Assembly (NCBI RefSeq): GCF_014653275.1
Contig: NZ_BNAL01000056.1
Span: 1 to 9,937, forward strand
DNA: 9,937 nt
Reading direction: 5' to 3'
From: Deinococcus piscis
GTDB taxonomy: Bacteria; Deinococcota; Deinococci; Deinococcales; Deinococcaceae
In this document: positions 1 to 6,673 of the stretch, piece by piece
Position numbering within the stretch: the first letter of the stretch is position 1
Layout of the letters: each line of letters starts with the position of its first letter
Program-made: the position numbers and the translations under genes
The notes under the pieces: model-generated
Told to the model about the DNA's origin: nothing
The model's input: only the letters and a program-made list of their open reading frames with translations
The model's database searches: none

Positions 1-48
1 CAAGACATTTCCGCCTGGATGACCCACGCCTATCCTGGAATATTCTTA

Positions 49-63
49 TGTCAAATGCTCTAG
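49..63. repeat. 15-bp direct repeat, copy 1
   Basis: The sequence TGTCAAATGCTCTAG here recurs exactly at 176-190, 127 bp away. On the minus strand both copies read CTAGAGCATTTGACA and stay similar for a few more bases (TAAGA here, AAAAGA in the other). This suggests two members of a short dispersed element rather than a chance match. The remaining sequence in 1-106 shows no gene I can support. The plus frame starting at base 1 is open until a TAG at 61-63 inside this repeat, so it could be the tail of a gene starting outside the window, but about 20 codons are too few to judge. Confidence 0.6.
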
Positions 64-155
64 AGCAGTTCTCAGAATTACGTGCCTGCTGGAAAAGCAC
101 CAGCAGTCACTCCATTCTTCGTCCTGCTCCCATGTTTTGCACTCGCTTCGCTCGC

Positions 156-177
156 CAAAAAGATATACATCTTTTTG
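156..177. repeat. Perfect 9-bp palindrome
   Basis: CAAAAAGAT (156-164) is followed by a 4-nt spacer and its exact reverse complement ATCTTTTTG (169-177). It abuts the second copy of the 15-bp direct repeat. The AT-rich palindrome plus the flanking repeat looks like the end of a small non-coding repeat or MITE-like element. It lies within the 3' part of the broken gene at 107-650. Confidence 0.6.
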
Positions 178-190
178 TCAAATGCTCTAG
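176..190. repeat. 15-bp direct repeat, copy 2
   Basis: Exact second copy of TGTCAAATGCTCTAG. On the minus strand it encodes Leu-Glu-His-Leu-Thr near the C-terminus of the broken gene at 107-650, so the last residues of that reading frame come from repeat sequence. The element may therefore have replaced the natural 3' end of the gene. Confidence 0.6.
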
Positions 191-671
191 TGTGGAAAGC
201 GCGACTGATTTCTGTACTGAGAACCTCTCGCCAAGCCACTGGGTCGGGCAGACCAGAAAGAACCACTGCTCAAGCTGGAGTGGGTCGGCGAATTCACGGC
301 GCTGTTCAGCAAACACGCAAAATACGTACACTTCGGCAGTGCGGCTCGCTTCGCTGGAGTATATGTTGGTGGATGCGTCCCAACCGCGTTTCAGTGCAAT
401 GTCAAATCTGATGGCGCTGGGCTGCCGCTGCTGCCAGCTTTGTAAGTAGGCTGCGGACTTGACCTCTACCTTCAAATTGTCTGGCCCCACGAGGTCATAA
501 GCGTCCCACTCCGTGTGTGGGTGCGCTGCACCGCCCAGAGCCTGCCTGCGCCACAATGTACTCGGCAAGCACGCCACGCAGAGCGTTGGACAGAAAGTCG
601 GAGAAAGCCCAGGCATAGAACTGAAGAGGGTCAATACGCATTGGGGGCATGGGCCAAAGGTACTGCGTTCA

Positions 672-717
672 TAGCCGTCCGCTTGGTCCCTAGCCCAGTC
701 CTGGCGCTAGACGGCTA
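672..717 (-). terminator. Possible hairpin at the end of the aminotransferase/PNPOx operon
   Basis: TAGCCGTC (672-679) and GACGGCTA (710-717) are perfect 8-bp inverted arms around a 30-nt loop. The arm begins with the TAG stop codon of the minus-strand gene ending at 715. There is no T-run after the stem, so it may be an RNA-stabilising hairpin or a factor-dependent stop, or it may be chance. Confidence 0.3.
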
Positions 718-1131
718 CAGTTCTACTTCGCCGTCGTCCTCGCCCCACCACTGAATTCGCCGGGCGTCCACCGCCAGCATGACCAGCCCTTCGGTATCCA
801 GGCCGTCCTCGAACCACTGCCGCAGCTCCTCGTGCCAGTGATCTTTCATCACACGCCGGTCAGTCAGGACACGGGCCTCGCCCTGCACCGCCACGAACAA
901 GAAGCCTTTGTCGGCTCTGAAATTCAGCTGCACGTGCTTGTTCTTCTCAATATCACGGGCCATGCGCGAATCGGCCCAGGTAAAAAAGTAGCTGGTGCCG
1001 TCGTATTCCACCTCGCCGTTGTTGCTCATAGGGCGTGAGGCGAGGCGGCCATAGTCGCTGACCGTGGTTAGCATGCACAGGTCCATGCCGCGCATCCGGG
1101 CGGCAATATCTTTCAGGGTTTTGGAAGGCAT
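715..1131 (-). CDS. Pyridoxamine 5'-phosphate oxidase-fold protein (general stress protein 26 type)
   Basis: A complete 138-residue protein of the small flavin-binding split-barrel family (Pyrid_ox_like, COG3871 type). Visible family features are an N-terminal LKDIAARMRGMDLCMLTTVSD, the strand with GRLASRPMS around residues 29-36, YFFTWADSRMARDI around 48-61, the strand VQLNFR, and a C-terminal RIQWWGEDDGEVEL. Members bind FMN, F420 or haem, and most have no proven substrate. The length is normal for the family, shorter than true PdxH, so it should not be called pyridoxamine phosphate oxidase. It lies 45 bp downstream of the aminotransferase stop and is probably cotranscribed. The ATG at 1131 has no clear Shine-Dalgarno sequence. 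It is probably cytosolic; no signal peptide or membrane segment is seen. Confidence 0.85.
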   Translation of the reverse strand: MPSKTLKDIAARMRGMDLCMLTTVSDYGRLASRPMSNNGEVEYDGTSYFFTWADSRMARDIEKNKHVQLNFRADKGFLFVAVQGEARVLTDRRVMKDHWHEELRQWFEDGLDTEGLVMLAVDARRIQWWGEDDGEVEL

Positions 1132-1176
1132 TTTCTCAGAGTAGGCAACTTGTAGGTGGGGCCCGTGAGTTGGCCT

Positions 1177-2487
1177 TTAGCTTCGGGTGTCCACTTCCCC
1201 TGCCAGCTCCTCGCGGATGGTCTGGGCCAGGGCGGTGATACCCCGGTCAATGTCCTCGGGGCCAGCCGTGCTAAAGCACAGGCGCATGGTGTTGTGACCG
1301 CCGCCCAGCGCGTGAAAGCACTCTCCGATCATGTAGGCCACCCGGCGCTCCACAGCGCGGGGCAGCATGGCGGTGGTGCTCACTTGCTCCGGCAGCGTCA
1401 GCCATAGGAACATGCCGCCTTCAGGAGTGGTGCGCGACACGCCCGGCGGCAGTTCGCGGTCCAGCGCCGCCAGCATGTGCCGGGCACGGGCAGCGTAGGA
1501 GTGTCGCAGTTTATCTACTTGCTCCGGCAACAGCGGCAACAGCTCGGTGACAATCATCTGGTTCAGGGTGGGCGTGTGCATGTCCGCTCCCTGCTTGGCC
1601 AGCACCAGCTTGTCGGTGATGGGCCGGGCCGCCATGACCCAGGCGTCACGCAGTCCGGGGGCCAGGGTCTTGGAGAAGCTGGAGCAGTACACCACATGGC
1701 TGCGGTCAGGGTTGCCGCCAGTGCGCCGCAGCATCAGCTCGGCCAGGCTGGGGAGGTCGTCGCCGCTGAAGCGCAGCTGGCCGTAGGGGTCGTCTTCGAC
1801 CACGAACACGCCGTACTGCGTGGTCAGGTCCAACAGCCGCTCACGCCGTTCCAGGCTCAGGGTGCGGCCAGTGGGGTTCTGAAAGTTGGGAATGGTATAG
1901 ATGAATTTGGGTGTGCGGCCCTGCATGGCCAGGTCGCGCAGCAAAGCTTCGAGGGCGTCCATATCAATCCCGTGCTCGTCGGTTGGCACCGCAGCAAAGT
2001 TGGGTCGGTAGGGCGTGAAGGACTGCACCGCGCCCATGTAGGTGGGAGTTTCGAGCAGCACCGTATCGCCGGGGTCGATGAAAATCTTGGCGATGAGGTC
2101 CAGCGACTGCTGGCCGCCGGTCATGATCTGAATGTGCTCCGGGGTCACCCCGCCCATGCCGGGGCAGGTGTACGCAGCCAACCACTCGCGTAGAGGCAAA
2201 AAGCCTTCGGTGGTGCCGTACTGTACGGCCCGCCAACCGTATTGCTCCAGCGCCCGCGCACTGGCCTGGGCGATGCGGTCCATCGGGAACAGGTCGGGAG
2301 CGGGTAGGCCGCCGCCAAAGTTGACCATGCCGGGCACCTGGGCCATACGCAGCATGTCACGCAGCGCACTGCCATTCACCGCCCCGATGCCTGCACTAAA
2401 CGCCGCTCCGAACGCTGGCCCAGCGGCCCCGATAGACGGCTGAGAAAAACGCTGGCTTTGGGCGGCTGTGTCGAAGGGTCGGTGCAT
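1177..2487 (-). CDS. PLP-dependent class I/II aminotransferase, LysN/2-aminoadipate aminotransferase-like
   Basis: A 436-residue fold-type I aminotransferase that would transfer an amino group between an amino acid and a 2-oxo acid in the cytosol. Diagnostic stretches, counted from the chosen start, are NFGGGLPAPDLFP (about 56-68), TGGQQSLDL (about 123-131), PNFQNPTG (about 200-207), VVEDDPYG (about 229-236, with the Asp that contacts the cofactor ring) and SSFSKTLAPGLR, with the Schiff-base lysine at 273. Overall it resembles Thermus LysN of the aminoadipate lysine pathway and the MocR-type aminotransferase domain, but it lacks a DNA-binding domain. The substrate cannot be read from sequence; lysine, aromatic or branched-chain pathways are all possible. 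I chose ATG 2487 (MHRPFDTA). In-frame ATGs at 2505 and 2523 would add 6 or 12 residues of poor character, and none of the three has a strong ribosome binding site. The PNPOx-fold gene follows 45 bp downstream. Confidence 0.85.
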   Translation of the reverse strand: MHRPFDTAAQSQRFSQPSIGAAGPAFGAAFSAGIGAVNGSALRDMLRMAQVPGMVNFGGGLPAPDLFPMDRIAQASARALEQYGWRAVQYGTTEGFLPLREWLAAYTCPGMGGVTPEHIQIMTGGQQSLDLIAKIFIDPGDTVLLETPTYMGAVQSFTPYRPNFAAVPTDEHGIDMDALEALLRDLAMQGRTPKFIYTIPNFQNPTGRTLSLERRERLLDLTTQYGVFVVEDDPYGQLRFSGDDLPSLAELMLRRTGGNPDRSHVVYCSSFSKTLAPGLRDAWVMAARPITDKLVLAKQGADMHTPTLNQMIVTELLPLLPEQVDKLRHSYAARARHMLAALDRELPPGVSRTTPEGGMFLWLTLPEQVSTTAMLPRAVERRVAYMIGECFHALGGGHNTMRLCFSTAGPEDIDRGITALAQTIREELAGEVDTRS

Positions 2488-2950
2488 GGCTCTACCGTAA
2501 AGCATTTGGCAATAAAAAATCAAAAAATGCAGATGTGATTCTGAAATTTTGAATCTACAGAGAATAAGAGCAATAAAATTTCACATCCTGTCGTCCAAGG
2601 TGATTGAGCGTAGAGCATTTTGAGCGGAGCCTGATCACAGCAAGCCTGGGCAGCAGCAAGTGGGCAATCATCCTGTGGTCCCGGTGGGTATAGGTTCTGC
2701 CGGTGTCTTTGGAGAAAGTGCTTCTGGGAAGGGATTTTCTGTGCGGGTGCATGGGGGCGTTACTGCTGAGGTGACTTGGGCTGTGGCGTACCTATGTAGA
2801 AGGTGGGTCAAAGCAAAAAAGCCCCTGGTAAGAAGGCTTGTGCATCTCCTGGAGCTTTGGATGTGCTGATCTGGCTTGTGGTTGAAGCGCCAAGGATTTT
2901 GGCGGTGGGTCCCGAACAGCGGAAGTGTCAAAAAAGAGGTGTCAAAAGAT
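2488..2950. other. Gene-poor intergenic stretch
   Basis: About 460 bp with no convincing gene. The open frames here (2555-2752 and 2668-2931 minus, 2660-2869 plus) have no recognisable domain, no ribosome binding site and odd composition. The part next to 2488 should hold the aminotransferase promoter and is AT-rich. Small structures seen: a TAGAGCATTT string near 2612 and a related AAAGCATTT string near 2500, recalling the repeat at 49-190; AAGCC (2819-2823) and GGCTT (2835-2839), which on the minus strand form a weak hairpin followed by a short T-run; a perfect CGCCAA/TTGGCG hairpin at 2888-2904; and GTGTCAAAA twice between 2925 and 2948. It may be the decayed remains of a gene or a small element. 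Confidence 0.6.
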
Positions 2951-2990
2951 AAGCACTGCGCGGCACGTTACTTTATGCCGCGCAGTGCTT
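2951..2990 (-). terminator. Strong hairpin terminator of the V4R/Roadblock operon
   Basis: A perfect 15-bp GC-rich inverted repeat, AAGCACTGCGCGGCA (2951-2965) and its complement (2976-2990), with a 10-nt loop, lies 13 bp past the minus-strand stop at 3004. Reading leftward it is followed by a short, imperfect T tract (ATCTTTTG) and another T-run 15 bases further on. Confidence 0.85.
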
Positions 2991-3003
2991 AAGCTATTTG
3001 GTT

Positions 3004-3468
3004 TTAGAGTTCTTCGAACTCGAAGCGGTCAAACTCGCCGCCGCGCAGTACGCTCTGGGTCTGTTCGCCGAGATAGGTCTTGCCGGTGATCGCTTCCAGC
3101 GCACCCCAAATGGCTCCCATGGTGAAGGTACAGTTGCGGTCACTGCCCATCTCTTCGCCCGACGAGCACACGGTGTCGCGGGTATCTACGATGATTTTGC
3201 CGCCTTCTTCGCGCACGCTCTTGACCGAAGCCAGGCGGGTGCCTTCTTTGCCGATGGCTCCGTCCAGTTTGGCGGCCAGTTCGCTGATCGGGGCATTGCT
3301 ACCTGCCACGCCCAGTTCGCGGGCCAGGTTTCCGCCGCGCACTTTGCCGGCGCGGGTAAACACGACGCCTGCGCCGTCTTTGCCCAGGGTGTCTTCCACG
3401 CCGGTAATCACGGCTTTGAAGCACACGACGCTGCTAAAATCGCCCAGTTCGTCTCGTTGGTAGGTCAT
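3004..3468 (-). CDS. V4R-like (4-vinyl reductase/Bet3-related) domain protein
   Basis: A 154-residue soluble protein starting at ATG 3468, with AAGGAG spaced well upstream; a longer frame from 3504 would place that site inside the gene. The N-terminal half is mixed alpha/beta. The C-terminal half carries the pattern I associate with V4R domains: Cys101, then Cys113-TFTMGAIWGALEAITGK (113-130), GEQTQSV (134-140) and a terminal GGEFDRFEFEEL, matching the usual C-x-F-x-x-G...G-x-x-x-D-x-F-x-F layout. V4R domains bind small hydrophobic ligands in some proteins, Cys residues can hold metal, and the fold is related to the TRAPP subunit Bet3. The exact function here is unknown. It is the second gene after a Roadblock/LC7 gene 87 bp upstream, with a strong terminator behind it. 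The assignment is from motif shape, so a lineage-specific hypothetical protein is the alternative. Confidence 0.65.
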   Translation of the reverse strand: MTYQRDELGDFSSVVCFKAVITGVEDTLGKDGAGVVFTRAGKVRGGNLARELGVAGSNAPISELAAKLDGAIGKEGTRLASVKSVREEGGKIIVDTRDTVCSSGEEMGSDRNCTFTMGAIWGALEAITGKTYLGEQTQSVLRGGEFDRFEFEEL

Positions 3469-3555
3469 TGTTTTCTCCTTAGGGGTGGGGTGAAGGGGAG
3501 GCATGAGGCATGAGGCTGGTAAAAGCGAGGCTTCCCCAGAGGGATAGGATTTAGA

Positions 3556-3927
3556 TTAGAGAACGGTGGTAACGCGGCTGGCGGCGTCACGGGCTTCCAT
3601 GTTCAGCAGACCGACGTTCATGCCGCTGGGGGCCACCACGGCCAGCACGCCTTTGCGGCCAGCGGCGTAGATGTACACCTGACCGTCCAGGCCCGCCACG
3701 CTCATCTCGCTCAGGTCACCCGTACCCAGGGTGTCGTTGATGCGCTTACCCAGACCCAGGGCGGTGGCGGCCATGGCGGCCACACGGTTGCCGTCGGTGT
3801 TGTCGGTGAACAGCTGCGCAATGGGCAGACCGTCCACGGTGGCGATCATGGCACCCCGCAGGTCGGGAATGGCGCTACGCAGATCAGAAATGATGGCTTG
3901 CAGTTGTTCCTGTTTACTTCCGGTCAT
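3556..3927 (-). CDS. Roadblock/LC7 domain protein (MglB-like)
   Basis: A complete 123-residue, single-domain protein. It starts at ATG 3927 after an AAGGAG box. The order of elements fits Roadblock/LC7: an N-terminal helix (QEQLQAIISDLRSAIPDLRG), a strand with ATVDGLPIAQ (about 29-38), the long helix VAAMAATALGLGKRINDTLG (about 49-68), then strands with GQVYIYAAGRKGVLAVVAP (about 82-100) and a C-terminal helix LLNMEARDAASRVTTVL. Such proteins dimerise and act as regulators or GTPase-activating partners of small Ras-like GTPases such as MglA. No GTPase gene lies in this window, so the partner is elsewhere or absent. The gene leads a probable two-gene unit with the V4R-like gene. An inverted repeat overlaps its leader (3940-3957). 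Cytosolic; no membrane segment. Confidence 0.88.
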   Translation of the reverse strand: MTGSKQEQLQAIISDLRSAIPDLRGAMIATVDGLPIAQLFTDNTDGNRVAAMAATALGLGKRINDTLGTGDLSEMSVAGLDGQVYIYAAGRKGVLAVVAPSGMNVGLLNMEARDAASRVTTVL

Positions 3928-3939
3928 GGTGTCTCCTTA

Positions 3940-3957
3940 AGTGACGCTCGGGTCACT
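3940..3957. promoter_or_regulatory. Inverted repeat in the Roadblock gene leader
   Basis: AGTGAC (3940-3945) and GTCACT (3952-3957) are perfect 6-bp arms around 6 bases, directly upstream of the ribosome binding site of the minus-strand gene starting at 3927. A second dyad, TGGAA-AGG-TTCCA at 3969-3981 (extendable with one bulge to about 3965-3984), lies next to it. They could be an operator or paired leader hairpins. I see no convincing -10/-35 pair to place them against. Confidence 0.45.
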
Positions 3958-4172
3958 ATGAAAAGGAATGGAAAGGTTCCATCCCTGCTCTTGGGATGTC
4001 AGTACACTCCTTGGCATCTTGCAAAGTCATGACAAATTTTCAAGAGTGGGTAAACATTGTGTGGGAGCGGAGAATATCCATGGCAACAAGTGGCTTGCGG
4101 TTGGTTCTATGAACCTTACAGAAGTCTCACAGTAGATGCAGAAAGCTCTCCTGCGCCCTTTGTATAAGAGTA

Positions 4173-4203
4173 GTTGCCAAATAAGGTAGACCTTCTTGGC
4201 AAC
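4173..4203. repeat. 31-nt near-perfect palindrome
   Basis: GTTGCCAA (4173-4180) pairs exactly with TTGGCAAC (4196-4203). Inside it, AAGGT (4183-4187) pairs with ACCTT (4190-4194) around AG, leaving 2 and 1 unpaired bases at the junction. The dyad is too regular for chance. It could be an operator, an element end or an RNA hairpin. No T-run follows on either strand, so a standard terminator is unlikely. Confidence 0.6.
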
Positions 4204-4273
4204 TGAAGTCGGTGCAGTGCGCCCTGTAGGGCGGAGGATAATCAATGTTTATGGGTGGCTTTTCTCACTCGCC

Positions 4274-5602
4274 CTATGCACCACGCGGGCGGCTCAGCAC
4301 CTCCAGGTCACCCAGGATGGCTGCCGCCGCTTTCTCCCCGCTTTCCAGTGCTCCTTGGATGCCACTCAGGCTGGTCACTTCGGACGCCAGAAACACGTTT
4401 GGCAGCGCCGTGCTGTGCCCGGGCAAGCTGTCCGCGTAACTGGCGGGTTGTGGGTACTGGACGTGGGCGATTCGGTCCACGGCCAGCAGGTCCAGCGTGT
4501 GCACCGCGTCTCCGTACCAATCGCGCAACTCGGCCACGGCCAATTCGCCCAGCGCCGCATCGTCGCCCTCTGGAATGCCCCACAGCGAGGCGATCAGCAA
4601 CCCTCGCTCGCCGGGCACCCGGTTCGGGAACACCTGATCCAGCCACAGCACTTGATTGAGCCAGCCGCTTGGCCGGGCGTTCAGTTGCAGCCGGGGTTGA
4701 GGTTCCAGGGCCTGTGGAGCGCGGAAGTGCAAGTAGGTGCTGCTCAAGCTGCCGCGTCCTACGGGCCGGGGCTCATTCGGCGTCTCGTTGAGCAAGCGGG
4801 CAGCTGTCGGTGGGTCGGTGGCCACAATCACTTGCGCGGCCCGCATCTCTCCGGCGCTGGTCCGCAGGATCACGCTCTGGCCCGCGCTGTCCAGTCCATG
4901 CACGCGCACGCCGCGCTGTACATTCAGCCCGGCTGCCAGCTGGCGGGGCAGTTCGCTCATGCCCCGGCGCGGAATGGCCACGTCGCCAGTGATGAGCAGC
5001 CGCAGGTAATAGCGGAACAGATTGGCGCTGGTCTTCAGCTCACGGTCAATGACCAGGCCACCGAAAAAGGGGCTGAAAAAGCGCTCAAGTGACCGCTCAG
5101 AAAAGCCGCGTCCCAGCAGAAATTCGCGGGTGCTGGTATCTGGCCCGCTCAGCAGCGCATGGGCGGGCCCGGCCAGCACTTCAGCGGCCAGCCGGGCAGC
5201 GTGGAGGCGGTCTGCGGCGGTCAGGGCGCTGGCGGTAAGGTCCCCCGGGAGGGCTGCGGGGTCACGGCGGGGGTCGCCCAGCAGTTCAGTCACTCCGCCT
5301 TCTTGCCGCAGCACCGCCGACGGTTTCAGGATGATCAGGTCCAGCGCGTCATAGTCAAATTGCCGGCGCGCCGCCGGGTAGTCGGTGAACATCCCCAGAA
5401 ACCCGGCGTCTATGGTGTAGCCTTCTGCCTCGCGGCTCCAGACCCGGCCTCCCAAGTGCTCACTCGCTTCGAGGACGCGTACCTGCCGCCCAGCCCGCTG
5501 GAGGGTGCGGGCGGCACACAGGCCCGCCAGCCCAGCTCCCACCACGATGATGTCAGCCGTGAGGCCCTCAGCGCCGACAATCCCAGAAGTTCCAGAAGTC
5601 AT
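4274..5602 (-). CDS. FAD-dependent oxidoreductase, amine oxidase/phytoene desaturase superfamily
   Basis: A 442-residue flavoprotein. The N-terminus has a Rossmann FAD-binding site: ADIIVVGAGLAGLCAA with the GxGxxG at 22-27, an acidic residue ending the second strand (VLEAS, Glu45), and GGRV at 51-54. The C-terminus has the second FAD motif, PNVFLASEVTSLSGIQGALESGEKAA (about 401-426, read in two parts). The middle, including FFSPFFGGLV and the segment RRGMSELPRQLA, is typical of the amine oxidase/carotenoid desaturase group. The substrate is not readable; carotenoid, protoporphyrinogen and amine substrates all occur in the family. It stands alone: no carotenoid gene is adjacent, and the rplY terminator separates it from upstream. 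The start codon at 5602 has a poor ribosome binding site. The first 16 residues (TSGTSG repeat) are outside the domain, so a slightly different start is possible. Confidence 0.83.
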   Translation of the reverse strand: MTSGTSGIVGAEGLTADIIVVGAGLAGLCAARTLQRAGRQVRVLEASEHLGGRVWSREAEGYTIDAGFLGMFTDYPAARRQFDYDALDLIILKPSAVLRQEGGVTELLGDPRRDPAALPGDLTASALTAADRLHAARLAAEVLAGPAHALLSGPDTSTREFLLGRGFSERSLERFFSPFFGGLVIDRELKTSANLFRYYLRLLITGDVAIPRRGMSELPRQLAAGLNVQRGVRVHGLDSAGQSVILRTSAGEMRAAQVIVATDPPTAARLLNETPNEPRPVGRGSLSSTYLHFRAPQALEPQPRLQLNARPSGWLNQVLWLDQVFPNRVPGERGLLIASLWGIPEGDDAALGELAVAELRDWYGDAVHTLDLLAVDRIAHVQYPQPASYADSLPGHSTALPNVFLASEVTSLSGIQGALESGEKAAAAILGDLEVLSRPRGA

Positions 5603-5681
5603 GGCTCAGGCTAGAGCATCAGCAGTTGCATACCGCCCTGAAGCGGGCCTGCGTGCCGGTGGTACGCCGGGACCCAGGCAC

Positions 5682-5718
5682 AAAAAAGCCGGGCTTCCAC
5701 TTGGGGAGGCCCGGCTTT
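5682..5718 (-). terminator. Rho-independent terminator of rplY
   Basis: On the minus strand, GAAAGCCGGGC is followed by a 14-nt loop and GCCCGGCTTTTTTG. The 10-bp arms are 5709-5718 and 5685-5694, with six T corresponding to the A-run at 5682-5687. It lies 21 bp past the rplY stop. Confidence 0.92.
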
Positions 5719-5739
5719 CAGTGCAGTGTCAGGGAGAGC

Positions 5740-6456
<717 letters not shown>

Positions 6457-6607
6457 ACTTTCCTCCAAGTACCGTGCCTGTCCGTGCTGCGTCCTGTCTG
6501 GCCGCAGGCTCACAGCGGGCGGGGCCACTCTTTGAGAGGGTGGTCTGCGCCGCCAGCGCTGTGTTTCCGGAATTCTCCTGACCCGTGGGGGCCCAGGCAA
6601 CCGCAGC

Positions 6608-6616
6608 AGTATAGCA
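6608..6616 (-). promoter_or_regulatory. Extended -10 promoter of rplY
   Basis: On the minus strand the sequence reads TGCTATACT: a TATACT -10 box (6608-6613) preceded by TGN. No good -35 is seen at the right spacing, as is common with extended -10 promoters. Transcription would start near 6601, leaving a leader of about 145 nt before the start codon. That leader includes a small hairpin (CCACTC...GGTGG, 6525-6543). Confidence 0.55.
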
Positions 6617-6637
6617 AAGAGCCGCGTGCCAGGCTAC

Positions 6638-6661
6638 GCCAGCAGGCCCGCCATGTGGCAT
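6638..6661 (+). promoter_or_regulatory. Two-block motif upstream of efp
   Basis: GCCAGCAGG (6638-6646), six bases, then ATGTGGCAT (6653-6661). The same two 9-mers in the same order occur before accB at 7398-7417 with a 2-base spacer. Here the second block runs into the proposed -10 box of efp. Confidence 0.5.
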
Positions 6662-6664
6662 AGT
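6659..6664 (+). promoter_or_regulatory. Candidate -10 box of efp
   Basis: CATAGT ends nine bases before the efp start codon. A start site 7-9 bases downstream would fall at or next to ATG 6674, giving a leaderless or nearly leaderless transcript, a mode common in Deinococcus. No Shine-Dalgarno sequence precedes the ATG, which fits. There is no recognisable -35. Confidence 0.45.
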
Positions 6665-6673
6665 GTGGCCGAT

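Larger units (their letters stand above)
107..650 (-). pseudogene. Frameshifted gene for an uncharacterised protein with a nuclease-like EVK motif
   Basis: Two minus-strand frames join into one protein. The first starts at ATG 650 (or 641) and reads MPPMRIDPLQFYAW, then SNALRGVLAEYIVAQ. The second picks up as ALGGAAHPHTEWDAYDL and continues with VEVKSAAYLQSW to a stop at 107. The break lies at 542-549, where GCAG is duplicated in tandem; removing one copy restores the frame as AQALGG. From memory, proteins with this LRGVLAE, WDAYDL, EVKSAAYLQ layout occur in actinobacteria and Deinococcus as hypothetical proteins. The D-(n)-ExK arrangement resembles a PD-(D/E)XK nuclease core, but that is inference. 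The last 25 or so residues overlap a dispersed repeat, so the natural C-terminus may also be lost. No partner methylase or other restriction gene is in view. Confidence 0.7.
3928..4273. other. Intergenic spacer upstream of the Roadblock gene
   Basis: 346 bp between the Roadblock start and the amine oxidase stop, more AT-rich than the genes. The only open frame (4027-4245 minus) has no recognisable domain and no ribosome binding site, and I do not call it. It holds the leader dyads at 3940-3984, the long palindrome at 4173-4203, and a CGCCCT-GT-AGGGCG hairpin at 4220-4233. The last lies about 40 bp past the amine oxidase stop but has no T-run on the minus strand. Confidence 0.6.

Noticed and set aside
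48..449. Plus-strand frames across 48-449
   Set aside because: Opposite the broken gene with family-like motifs; no domain is recognised in the plus frames.
1477..2193. 238-codon plus-strand frame opposite the aminotransferase
   Set aside because: Antisense to a clearly conserved coding region; glycine/glutamine/histidine-rich shadow composition.
2668..2931. 87-codon minus-strand frame in the gene-poor stretch
   Set aside because: No ribosome binding site, no domain, and a weak hairpin with a T-run falls in its middle.
2998..3513. 171-codon plus-strand frame opposite the V4R-like gene
   Set aside because: The minus-strand gene has a strong ribosome binding site and a terminator; the plus frame has neither and starts inside the terminator loop region.
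4027..4245. 72-codon minus-strand frame in the spacer
   Set aside because: Overlaps the long palindrome, lacks a ribosome binding site and resembles nothing known to me.
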